DNA from: Kitasatospora aureofaciens
Lineage (GTDB): Bacteria; Actinomycetota; Actinomycetes; Streptomycetales; Streptomycetaceae
Length of the DNA stretch: 64,000 bases
NCBI RefSeq assembly: GCF_001188955.3
Contig: NZ_JPRF03000021.1
Span: 434,001 to 498,000, forward strand
Reading direction: 5' to 3'
Made by a program: the position numbers and the translations under genes. Of this stretch, positions 8,382-15,760 are shown piece by piece. The number at the start of each line of letters is the position of its first letter. Positions within the stretch are counted from its first letter, which is position 1. The notes beneath the pieces were generated by a model. It saw only the letters and a list, made by a program, of their open reading frames with translations, had not been told where the DNA came from and ran no database searches.

Positions 8382-9475
8382 GCGGACCGTTGCCACCGAG
8401 CGAACCGATCACCACCGTCAAATGCGTCGTCTGGGACCTGGACAACACGCTGTGGAAGGGCACCCTGCTCGAGGGCGACGACGTGGTCATCGACGACCAC
8501 GTCTACGAGACCGTCGTGGGTCTCGACTCCCGCGGCATCCTCCAGGCCGTCGCCAGCAAGAACGACCACGGCCCAGCCTGGCAGCGACTGGAGGAACTCG
8601 GCGTCGCCGAGTACTTCGTGGCGGCCAGGATCGGGTGGGGCCCGAAGTCGGCGTCGGTCCGCGAGATCGCCGACGAGCTGAAGTTCGCCCACGGCACGAT
8701 CGCCTTCGTCGACGACCAGCCGGCGGAACGCGCGGAGGTGGAGTTCCACCTGCCGCAGGTGCGCTGCTACCCGGCCGAGTCGGCGACGCAGCTGCTGACG
8801 CTGCCCGAGTTCACCCCGGCGACGGTGACGGTCGACTCGCGTCGCCGCCGCCAGATGTACCAGGCGAACGTGCGGCGCCAGGCCGAGCAGGAGTCGTTCG
8901 ACGGGCCGTCGGAGGAGTTCTTGCGTTCGTTGGACCTCGTGATGGAGATCGGCCGGGCCACGGCCGGCGACCTCTCCCGGATGGAGGAACTGACGCTGCG
9001 GACGAGCCAGATGAACGCGACCGGTGTCCACTACTCCGACGCCGACCTGCGCGCGCTCCTGGACGACGCACGCCACGAGGTCCTCGCGGTGACGATGAGC
9101 GACCGCTTCGGCTCGCACGGCGCGGTCGGTGTCGCGCTGGTGGAGACCGGTGGGGCCGTGTGGCACCTGAAGCTCCTGGCCACCTCGTGCCGGGTCGTCT
9201 CGTTCGGTGCCGGCGCCACGGTGCTGAACTGGCTGATCGGCGAGGCGGCGGCGGCCGGCGCCCATCTGGTCGCGGACTTCCGGCCGACGGCACGCAACCG
9301 GGTGATGGAAGTCGCCTACCGGTTCGCCGGGTTCACCGACGAACACTGCGCCTGTCTTGCCGAACTGCCGCTACCCGAGGGCGGGCAGACGCAACGACTG
9401 CACATCATCCCGGAGCCCAGGCCGGCGCCCGGCACGCTGCGTCTGGACGCGGTCCGACTGGCCACGGCCCGCTAG
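8378..9475 (+). CDS. fkbH: FkbH-like HAD glyceryl transferase/phosphatase
   Basis: A 365-residue bifunctional FkbH family protein. The N-terminal HAD phosphatase domain shows Asp20 and Asp22 in DLDNTLW and later FVDDQPAER. The C-terminal GNAT-like domain contains ATSCRVV with Cys271, matching the cysteine to which the glyceryl group is transferred in characterised FkbH proteins. It recruits 1,3-bisphosphoglycerate, removes phosphate and passes the glyceryl unit to the FkbJ-type ACP, committing to methoxymalonyl-ACP. The ATG at 8378 follows a GGAGGAGG at 8367-8374. It is last in the plus-strand operon and is followed by a strong hairpin terminator. Confidence 0.94.
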   Translation: MSGPLPPSEPITTVKCVVWDLDNTLWKGTLLEGDDVVIDDHVYETVVGLDSRGILQAVASKNDHGPAWQRLEELGVAEYFVAARIGWGPKSASVREIADELKFAHGTIAFVDDQPAERAEVEFHLPQVRCYPAESATQLLTLPEFTPATVTVDSRRRRQMYQANVRRQAEQESFDGPSEEFLRSLDLVMEIGRATAGDLSRMEELTLRTSQMNATGVHYSDADLRALLDDARHEVLAVTMSDRFGSHGAVGVALVETGGAVWHLKLLATSCRVVSFGAGATVLNWLIGEAAAAGAHLVADFRPTARNRVMEVAYRFAGFTDEHCACLAELPLPEGGQTQRLHIIPEPRPAPGTLRLDAVRLATAR

Positions 9476-9490
9476 CACACCGAGCCGGAA

Positions 9491-9532
9491 CGCTCGCCGC
9501 CCCCGTTCGTTCGCGGGGGCGGCGGGCGTTTT
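9491..9532 (+). terminator. Intrinsic terminator of the NRPS/PKS-fkb operon
   Basis: A 15-bp GC-rich stem (9491-9505 with 9514-9528, one G-U type mismatch), an 8-base loop and four T residues right after it, 16 bp downstream of the fkbH stop. It should end the plus-strand operon. Confidence 0.8.
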
Positions 9533-9622
9533 CCCGTGCCCCGGGTGCGGACCTGCGCGTGGTCGGCGGTCGGCCGCGCCCTCGTCGACGGCGGGCGCCG
9601 TGGGGGCCCGCGCGAACGCAGC

Positions 9623-9665
9623 GTCGGACGGCGGTGGGACGCATCGCGTCCCACCGCCGTCCGAC
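9623..9665 (-). terminator. Perfect 20-bp hairpin downstream of the O-methyltransferase gene
   Basis: Arms 9623-9642 and 9646-9665 are exact reverse complements with a 3-base loop. It lies 18 bp beyond the stop of the minus-strand O-methyltransferase gene and has no clear U-tract, as is usual for streptomycete hairpin terminators. It separates the convergent operons. Confidence 0.7.
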
Positions 9666-9683
9666 CGGCTGCGGCCCGGGGGG

Positions 9684-10346
9684 TTACTTCTTGCGGGCGA
9701 GGGTGATTCCGTCGGCCATCGTGAGCATCGAGACCTCCACGCGCGGATCGTCGCGCAGCGAGGCGTTGAGCGCCCGGACCGCGGTGGTGTCCGGGTCCTG
9801 GCTGTCCGGGTCGACCACGCGGCCGAAGAAGAGCGTGTTGTCGATGACGATCAGCCCTCCCACCCGCGTGAGGTCGAGCGCGGCCTCGTAGTACGTCCCG
9901 TAGTTGGCCTTGTCCGCGTCGATGAACACGAGGTCGAAGCTCTCGCCGCCGCGCTCGTCGGCGAGGGCGGCGAGGGTCTTCGTGGCGTCACCGATGCGGG
10001 CGTCGATGCGGTCGGCGACCCCTGCGCGCTTCCAGTAGCCGGCGCCGATCGCCGGCCACCGCTCGTTGACGTCGAGGGTGACGACCGTGCCGCCCGCCGG
10101 CAGCGCCCGCGCCATGCACAGGGTGCTGTAGCCGGTGAAGGTGCCGATCTCCAGCACCGACGTGGCACCGCACAGGCCGACCAGGAGCGCCAGCAGCTGG
10201 CCCTCCTCGGCCATCAGCTGCATGGCCGTTCCGGCCGGCAGCCCCGCGGTCTCCTCGCGGAGTTCGGTCAGGATCGGGTCCTCCCGCAGGGAGACGGCGC
10301 GGACGTACTCGCGGATCTCCGGTGTCGCCTCGATCTGATCTGCCAT
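9684..10346 (-). CDS. fkbG: FkbG-like SAM-dependent O-methyltransferase
   Basis: A 220-residue class I O-methyltransferase of the caffeoyl-CoA/FkbG type. Motif I is [11 protein letters not shown] at residues 64-74. The metal-binding motif is FIDADK around residues 141-146, followed by [11 protein letters not shown]. In FK520 and related pathways this enzyme methylates the 2-hydroxyl of hydroxymalonyl-ACP to give methoxymalonyl-ACP, so it completes the set made by the four plus-strand genes. It is the last gene of a minus-strand operon, 7 bp after the preceding methyltransferase, and ends at a perfect hairpin. Methylation of another hydroxyl in the product is an alternative. Confidence 0.88.
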   Translation of the reverse strand: MADQIEATPEIREYVRAVSLREDPILTELREETAGLPAGTAMQLMAEEGQLLALLVGLCGATSVLEIGTFTGYSTLCMARALPAGGTVVTLDVNERWPAIGAGYWKRAGVADRIDARIGDATKTLAALADERGGESFDLVFIDADKANYGTYYEAALDLTRVGGLIVIDNTLFFGRVVDPDSQDPDTTAVRALNASLRDDPRVEVSMLTMADGITLARKK

Positions 10347-10353
10347 GCCGGGC

Positions 10354-11169
10354 TCACTTCCTCGCGACGCAGGCGAAGGACAGCGGGATCGGGTCGCCCT
10401 GGATCCGCCAGTTGTGGTCGCCGTCCGGCACCATCAGGGGCAGGCGCTGGCGCGCGTCGTAGGGGACCTCGCGGACGCGCTCGATGGTCAGGCCGGCGTC
10501 TATGAGCGAGTTCAGCACCTCCTCGATGGTCCAGCGCCAGCCGTAGATGGAGTGCGTCTCGACCTCGACCTCGTCCTCGATCCGGTCGGCGTAGGTCGCG
10601 GACATCTCGTGGTGCACGTCCCGGGACTGGAACAGCGAGCGGGCCACCCGCAGCTCCCCGTCGACGTCGCCGAAGAGGGTGAGGATCGGGTGTATCTCGA
10701 CGATGGTGAGGGTGCCGCCCGGCTTGACGTACTGCGCCGCGATCTTGGCCCAGCCGGCGATGTCGGGCAGGAAGGAGAGGGTGCCGTACCCGGTGAAGAC
10801 CATGTCGAACTGGCCGTCGAGCACCTTCGGCAGGTCGTAGAGGTTCGCCTGGACGAAGTTCGCGTCGAGGTCGAGCTCGGTGGCGAGGCCGCGGGCGATG
10901 TCGATCGCGTCGTCCGCGATGTCGGTGCCGGTCACCTTCGCGCCCATGCGGGCGAGCGAGAGGGAGTTGACGCCGATGTGGCACTGGAGTTCGAGCAGGG
11001 ACTTGCCGCTGACGTCGCCGAGCTCCTCCCGCTCCAGCCGGCGCAGCATGTTGTGCCCCTGCTTGAACCTCTCCACGTCGTAGTACGAGGACTGCATATG
11101 CGCCCGTGCTCGCAGGTTGAAGCCTTCTCGGTTGGCCGAGATCTTGTCGAGGTCGCTCATGGAGGTCAT
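10354..11169 (-). CDS. SAM-dependent methyltransferase (tailoring)
   Basis: A 271-residue class I methyltransferase. Motif I is degenerate but recognisable (ELQCHIG, residues 60-66), followed by [10 protein letters not shown] (motif II) and [20 protein letters not shown] in the later core. It resembles small-molecule methyltransferases of the UbiE/biotin-synthesis type. The ATG at 11169 is chosen because GAAGGGA lies about 9 bases upstream; it overlaps the LuxR-gene stop as ATGA. It is likely a tailoring enzyme for the cluster product, acting on O, N or C; the target cannot be read from sequence. If alpha-hydroxyglycine is kept in the product, its hydroxyl is one possible target (inference). 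Confidence 0.8.
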   Translation of the reverse strand: MTSMSDLDKISANREGFNLRARAHMQSSYYDVERFKQGHNMLRRLEREELGDVSGKSLLELQCHIGVNSLSLARMGAKVTGTDIADDAIDIARGLATELDLDANFVQANLYDLPKVLDGQFDMVFTGYGTLSFLPDIAGWAKIAAQYVKPGGTLTIVEIHPILTLFGDVDGELRVARSLFQSRDVHHEMSATYADRIEDEVEVETHSIYGWRWTIEEVLNSLIDAGLTIERVREVPYDARQRLPLMVPDGDHNWRIQGDPIPLSFACVARK

Positions 11170-12620
11170 CGCTGTTTCCCTTCGGCTTGGATGGGTGGGT
11201 GTGGACGGCCGCCGACGACCAGCGGCGCCAGATCGCGCCGGCCGGTCACCCCGAGCTTCTGGTAGACGCGGCCGAGGTAGTTGTCGACGGTGCGGGCGGA
11301 CAGCCCCAGCCGGTGTCCGATGGCGGGGCTGGTGAGTCCGTTGGCGGCCAGCAGCGCCACGTCCCGCTCGCGGCTGGTGAGCTCGACCAGCGGGGCGGTG
11401 AGCTGCAGCAGCGGGGTCGTCGCGTTGGGACACGCGATGGTGCTGGGGGAGACGCGGGTGTGCCGTACGGCGGCCGCGGCGGTGGCGGTCTCCGCGGCGA
11501 GCAGGTCCATCCCGAGTTCGGTGAACTTCGCCGTGGCGACGTCCAGGGCGCCGGGATCGGAGCGGGCCAACGCGGCCGCGGCGCCGGCCATGGTCGGCAC
11601 GACCGGTCCCGGTACCAGGTCGGCGAGCGCGGCCAGGCGGTGCCGTACGGCGTTGGGGTTGCCGAGACGGGCCACGTCGTAGCTCGCCGTGGCTTCGACC
11701 GCGTACTGGCCCAGGGCCATGGCCATGTCGGCCGCGGCGAGTGCCTGCCGGGCGGCGAGCGTGGTGTCCCCGCCGGCCGCCGTGGTCCATGCCTGGCTCA
11801 GGGTCAACCACGGGACGAACAGGCGGTTCTCGGGTTCCTGGTCGGCGAGCCGCCGAGTCTGCTGGTTGCCGGCCTGATCGCCGAACACGGCGAGTTCGGC
11901 CAGCCGCGGCGCCACCATGAGGCACGAGTTGCCGCCGTCGAACAGGAGCGAAGCGGCCTCAGCGTCGGCAATGGCGGTGGCCACGTTGGCGACCTGGCCG
12001 CGCAGTGCCAGCCAGCCGCCGGCCACCGCGGTGTTCCCGGCGGCCACCTCGTCCCGGTACCCGTTCTCGGCTATCCGGCAGGCGTGGCGCACCTGGCCGG
12101 CCATCAGCAGCGCGAAGCAGTGCGCGTAGCCGATCTCGGCGAACCAGGGCTGGCCCGGGCCGCGCCGGTCGGGCGCCGCCGAAGCCTGGTCGAACCGGCC
12201 GGCCGGGCTGGCCGCGACGACCACGGTGGTCACCGCCGACCGGATCGCGCCGTCGGGCACCTGCCAGCCGCGCAACCCCTTCCCGCTCGAGGCCGTTGCC
12301 GCGTGGGTGGGGCCGTCCAGCAGCAGCAAGCCGGCCCAGGGTGTCCCGGCCGCCGTATTGCCGGCGTCGTCCAGCCTCCGGTGCGCGGACCGAACATCCT
12401 CCGCCGCCCAGCGCGGGATGGTCGCCGCGGTCACCGCCCAGTGGGTGCACCGCGCTGTCGGGGCGGCGCCTGAGGGCTGGTGGGGCGGTGGGTCGGCGGC
12501 CACCACGGAAGGTAATCGGCGTCCGGCCGATGTGCTCGCCAGAGCCGTGCCGACGGTGCTTCCGCCGGCGATCACGACGCCGGCTCGCGCCGCCGGTCTT
12601 GTCTTTGCACATGACTGCAC
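11166..12620 (-). CDS. LuxR-type regulator, LAL-like without ATPase domain
   Basis: A 484-residue protein with a C-terminal LuxR helix-turn-helix (LTSRERDVALLAANG...SARTVDNYLGRVYQKLG, about residues 420-465). The middle is Ala-rich helical sequence like the C-terminal helical repeats of large LAL regulators. Full LAL proteins are around 900 residues and start with a P-loop ATPase; no Walker A motif is visible here, so this is a short or N-terminally truncated form. The GTG at 12620 is the longest start and lacks a good Shine-Dalgarno sequence, so the true start may be internal. It heads the minus-strand operon with two methyltransferases, making it the likely pathway-specific regulator. Confidence 0.8.
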   Translation of the reverse strand: MQSCAKTRPAARAGVVIAGGSTVGTALASTSAGRRLPSVVAADPPPHQPSGAAPTARCTHWAVTAATIPRWAAEDVRSAHRRLDDAGNTAAGTPWAGLLLLDGPTHAATASSGKGLRGWQVPDGAIRSAVTTVVVAASPAGRFDQASAAPDRRGPGQPWFAEIGYAHCFALLMAGQVRHACRIAENGYRDEVAAGNTAVAGGWLALRGQVANVATAIADAEAASLLFDGGNSCLMVAPRLAELAVFGDQAGNQQTRRLADQEPENRLFVPWLTLSQAWTTAAGGDTTLAARQALAAADMAMALGQYAVEATASYDVARLGNPNAVRHRLAALADLVPGPVVPTMAGAAAALARSDPGALDVATAKFTELGMDLLAAETATAAAAVRHTRVSPSTIACPNATTPLLQLTAPLVELTSRERDVALLAANGLTSPAIGHRLGLSARTVDNYLGRVYQKLGVTGRRDLAPLVVGGRPHPPIQAEGKQR

Positions 12621-12900
12621 AACAAAGTAACCCCCCTGTGTCGAAAAAAAGAGATCCTTCGTGCCGAGCCCACCGTCCGGAATCGGACCGTGCGTGCGTG
12701 AACGACGCCGCGCCGGCCCGATTGTTCAGGCGGAGCCGTGTGACGTCATCATCCGTGGCGGCGTCCCGGATCGGTCTCCCGAGTTCCGCAGCCGACCCGG
12801 GACGCCGGAAATAACGACCGGAATTCGCGGATTCCCCGCGGTGCGGCCGGGAATCCCCACTGATTCCCGGAGCGCACGGCCGTCATCCACGGGACGGGTC
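12621..12900. other. Intergenic region, no gene seen
   Basis: About 280 bp between the LuxR-type gene (start end) and the 3' end of the NAD(P)-binding protein gene. It is locally less GC-rich and should hold the promoter of the minus-strand regulator operon. I saw no coding frame or strong hairpin. Confidence 0.5.
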
Positions 12901-13572
12901 CTAGATGTCGATGGCCTTTTCGATGGGAGTCCCGCCGCCGACCACGACGTAGATGCGGCGGGCGGTTTCGGGCCGGTCGATGAGCGCCACGAGCACGGCG
13001 GCGACGTCCTGCCGGGCGACCTGGTCGAATCTGGCGTGCTTGGGCCCGACCCTGTTGCCGAGGGTGAGTTCGACGGTGCCCTCGCCGTTACCGTCGGTGA
13101 GCACGCCGGGCCGCAGCACCGTCCAGTCGAGCTCGGTCCTGGCGAAGATGTGCTGTTCCGCGGCGCGCTTGGCCCGCAGGTAGATGGCGTACCCCTCACC
13201 GATGCCGCGGTCGTCGGCGCAGCCCACGTTGATGGAGCTGACGTGCAGGAACCGTCGCACACCGGCCTGTTGCGCCGCGTCCATGACGAGCACGACGGCG
13301 CCCCGGTCCACTTTGTCCCGGCGCGCGGAGGTGGCGCTGTTGCCCGAGCCGGCGGAGAAGACGACGGCGTCCGCGCCGACCATGGTCGCGGCCACCTCGT
13401 CCACCGTCGCGCGCTCGAGATCGAGCACGACGGCCTCTCCGCCCGCCGCCCTGACGTCGTCGACGTGGCGGGGGTTGCGCACGATGCCCACGACGGATTC
13501 GCCACGGTTGGCGAGGAGCCGGGTTAACCGCAGGGCGATCTTGCCGTGGCCGCCGGCGATGACAATCTTCAT
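12901..13572 (-). CDS. NAD(P)-binding atypical SDR
   Basis: A 223-residue protein with an N-terminal Rossmann loop IAGGHGKIALRL (G-x-x-G-x-x-A type), the FSAGSGNSA and LHVSSINVG strand ends of atypical short-chain dehydrogenases, and YAIYLRAKRAAEQ in place of the classical YxxxK. It belongs to the NmrA/YwnB-like NAD(P)H-binding group, which covers reductases, epimerases and redox sensors. The ATG at 13572 has an AAAAGGG Shine-Dalgarno sequence about 8 bases upstream. Its position inside the cluster suggests a tailoring or redox-sensing role, but no substrate can be assigned. Confidence 0.8.
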   Translation of the reverse strand: MKIVIAGGHGKIALRLTRLLANRGESVVGIVRNPRHVDDVRAAGGEAVVLDLERATVDEVAATMVGADAVVFSAGSGNSATSARRDKVDRGAVVLVMDAAQQAGVRRFLHVSSINVGCADDRGIGEGYAIYLRAKRAAEQHIFARTELDWTVLRPGVLTDGNGEGTVELTLGNRVGPKHARFDQVARQDVAAVLVALIDRPETARRIYVVVGGGTPIEKAIDI

Positions 13573-13808
13573 TCGATACCCTTTTTCCGGATTCGGTGCT
13601 TCGGGTTTCCCCGGATTCGGTGCTGCGGGCACGTGGTGTCGTCCCGCCAAGCCTGCGCCGTGCCGAATGATCAGTGCCGGCGACGTTGCCCAGGCCGGTC
13701 ATTGACGTACAGGTTTCCGACAAGCAACTGGTGCAATCGTCCTGCCGGCCGCCACGGCGACCCCAGACGCGTCACTCGAATGGTGAATGAGTCAAGCATC
13801 GCTCGTGC

Positions 13809-14351
13809 CTATTGGTCAATCGGGTCTTCGGCGCTCTCCCGGGAGTCGGGGTCGGGCTGGGGCCGGGCCGCGAGAGACCACAGGTAGCTCAGCGGTTCGC
13901 CGTCGGGTTCGTCGGGGTACTCGGCGATCAGGTCCTGGATCCGGCGGCGCAGTGACTCCACGGACTCGGGCCGCAACCGCAGCACGCCCCGGTTGGCCCC
14001 GCGGCCGGAGTCCTTGCCCGCAGCTATCAGTTCGGTGCGATGGGCGCCGAGCACGGCCAGGTCGACCTGCTGGGCCAGGCCGGAGTCGTCGGGCGTGATG
14101 ATCAGACCCCGGGTGCGCGCGGTCGCTCGGTAGGGCCGCTGCAGCGCGCCGTGCTCCCCGGTGCTGACCGGTTCGGCGACCAGGAAGTCCGTCTTCACCA
14201 GGGCGCGGACGTGGCGCAGCGTGGTCGCGGGAGCGAGGTCGAGTTCGACCGAAAGCTCCTTGTTGGTGAGGGCGCGGTCCAGGCACAGCCTCAGGATGCG
14301 CCAGCGGAGGGGATGTCCGAGGGCCTTGAGATCTTCGATCGTCGCTTCCAC
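13809..14351 (-). CDS. ArsR-type winged-helix regulator
   Basis: A 180-residue protein. An N-terminal ArsR-like winged helix is seen in LKALGHPLRWRILRLCL, LTNKELSVEL and PATTLRHVRALV; a longer C-terminal part (about 100 residues) has Arg-rich helices. No metal-binding ELCVC motif is present, so it probably senses a small molecule or acts by another input. It is divergent from the M20 peptidase gene, with 83 bp between starts, and is the likely local regulator of the peptidase pair (inference). Confidence 0.82.
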   Translation of the reverse strand: MEATIEDLKALGHPLRWRILRLCLDRALTNKELSVELDLAPATTLRHVRALVKTDFLVAEPVSTGEHGALQRPYRATARTRGLIITPDDSGLAQQVDLAVLGAHRTELIAAGKDSGRGANRGVLRLRPESVESLRRRIQDLIAEYPDEPDGEPLSYLWSLAARPQPDPDSRESAEDPIDQ

Positions 14352-14434
14352 AACTCGGACTGTACCTTGCCAAACCCCGCTCTGGTTTGCTTGACTGCTA
14401 TCGATTTCATTTCGTGCAATCGGTTGGAGGGTCT
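14352..14434. promoter_or_regulatory. Divergent promoter region with short inverted repeat
   Basis: This 83-bp region separates the divergent ArsR-type and M20 peptidase genes and is AT-richer than its surroundings. A 6-bp inverted repeat CAAACC/GGTTTG (14371-14376 and 14384-14389) is a candidate operator. GGAGG at 14426-14430 is the Shine-Dalgarno sequence for the GTG start at 14435. Confidence 0.45.
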
Positions 14435-15760
14435 GTGATCGAGCAGCTCCGGGACTGGGTGAGCGCCCAGGACCTGGATCGTGAGCTGGCGGACTGGATC
14501 TCCCGGCCGAGCGTGAGCCGGACCGGTGAGGGCATGGCCGAGGCCGCGGCCTACGGTCTGCGCCTGTTACGTGCGTCGGGTCTGCAGGCGCGCGAGGTCG
14601 AGACCGGCGGCTGGCCCGCCCTGGTGGGGACGGCGGACGGGCCCGGGCCGCACGTGCTGATCTACGGTCACTACGACGTGCAGCCGGCCGGGCCGCTGGA
14701 ACTGTGGACGACGCCGCCGTTCGTGCCGTCGATCCGCAACGGCCGGATGTACGGGCGCGGCACGGGCGACAACAAGGGGCAGCACCTCGCGCAACTGCTG
14801 GGGCTTCGTGCCCTGCGGGAGCTCACCGGCGGATTTCCCTGCCGCGTCACGGTGTTGCTCGACGGCGAGGAGGAGATCGGCAGTCCCAACCTGGCCGAGG
14901 CGGTGCGCCAGGTCGGTCAGCCCGATCTGGTGGTCTGGAGCGACGGGCCCGTGCACGACTCGGGCCGGGCGTGCGTGGTCCTCGGTGTGCGCGGGATCCT
15001 GACCTTCGAACTGCGGGCGCGAGGCGCGGACCGGCCGCTCCACTCGGGGAACTGGGGCGGGGTCGCGCCGAACCCGGCGTGGAGGCTGGTGCAGCTGCTG
15101 GCCACGATGAGGTCGCCGGACGGGGCCGTGACTGTTCCCGGATTCGCCGACGAAGTACCGCCGCTGACGGACGGTCAGCTGGCCGCGCTGGCGGACCTCC
15201 CGGTCGACGTGGCCGGAGTGCTCGCCTCGATCGGGGCGGCCGACATGGAGCCGCCGGCCGGGCTGGGGTTCCACGAACGCCTGGCCAGACCCACGCTGAC
15301 GGTGAACTCTTTGAGCTGCGAGGACTCCGGCGACCACCGCGCGGTGATCCCCGACGTCGCGATCGCCCGCTGCGAGGCCCGGCTGGTCGGCGGCCAGACA
15401 CCGGAGCAGGTCGCCGAGGCCATCCGGCGCCACGTCGCCAGGTACGCCCCCGATGTCGAGTTCGTGCCGGACGCGGCGATGGCGCCGTCCACCACGCTGC
15501 CCGAGACCCCTTATACGGCGACGATCCTGAAGGCGGTCGAGGACGTGCTCGGGCAACGGCCGCTGCTGGTCCCCTCACTCGGCGGAAGCCTGCCGATCGC
15601 CGTGCTCAGCGACGGGCTCTCCTGCCCCTGCTACGGCGTGCCGCTGGCCAACGTCGACGAGGCCAACCACGCGGCCGACGAGAACCTCGAACTCGACCGG
15701 TTCCATCACGGGATCGTCGCCGCGGCGACGATCCAGCTCGCACTGGCGGCGCACTCATGA
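14435..15760 (+). CDS. M20 family metallopeptidase (dipeptidase-like)
   Basis: A 441-residue M20 zinc peptidase. Metal and catalytic motifs are in order: LIYGHYDVQP, GRGTGDNKGQ, LLDGEEEIGSPN, WSDGPVHD and a late LANVDEANHAADENLEL. The dimerisation/lid domain with LHSGNWGG lies between them, as in carnosinase-like dipeptidases. The GTG at 14435 is chosen for its GGAGG four bases upstream. A TTA leucine codon at 14567-14569 (residue 45) suggests bldA-dependent timing. The stop overlaps the next gene as ATGA, so it forms an operon with an S9 peptidase. A role in prodrug removal, resistance by hydrolysis or peptide scavenging is possible. Confidence 0.92.
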   Translation: MIEQLRDWVSAQDLDRELADWISRPSVSRTGEGMAEAAAYGLRLLRASGLQAREVETGGWPALVGTADGPGPHVLIYGHYDVQPAGPLELWTTPPFVPSIRNGRMYGRGTGDNKGQHLAQLLGLRALRELTGGFPCRVTVLLDGEEEIGSPNLAEAVRQVGQPDLVVWSDGPVHDSGRACVVLGVRGILTFELRARGADRPLHSGNWGGVAPNPAWRLVQLLATMRSPDGAVTVPGFADEVPPLTDGQLAALADLPVDVAGVLASIGAADMEPPAGLGFHERLARPTLTVNSLSCEDSGDHRAVIPDVAIARCEARLVGGQTPEQVAEAIRRHVARYAPDVEFVPDAAMAPSTTLPETPYTATILKAVEDVLGQRPLLVPSLGGSLPIAVLSDGLSCPCYGVPLANVDEANHAADENLELDRFHHGIVAAATIQLALAAHS

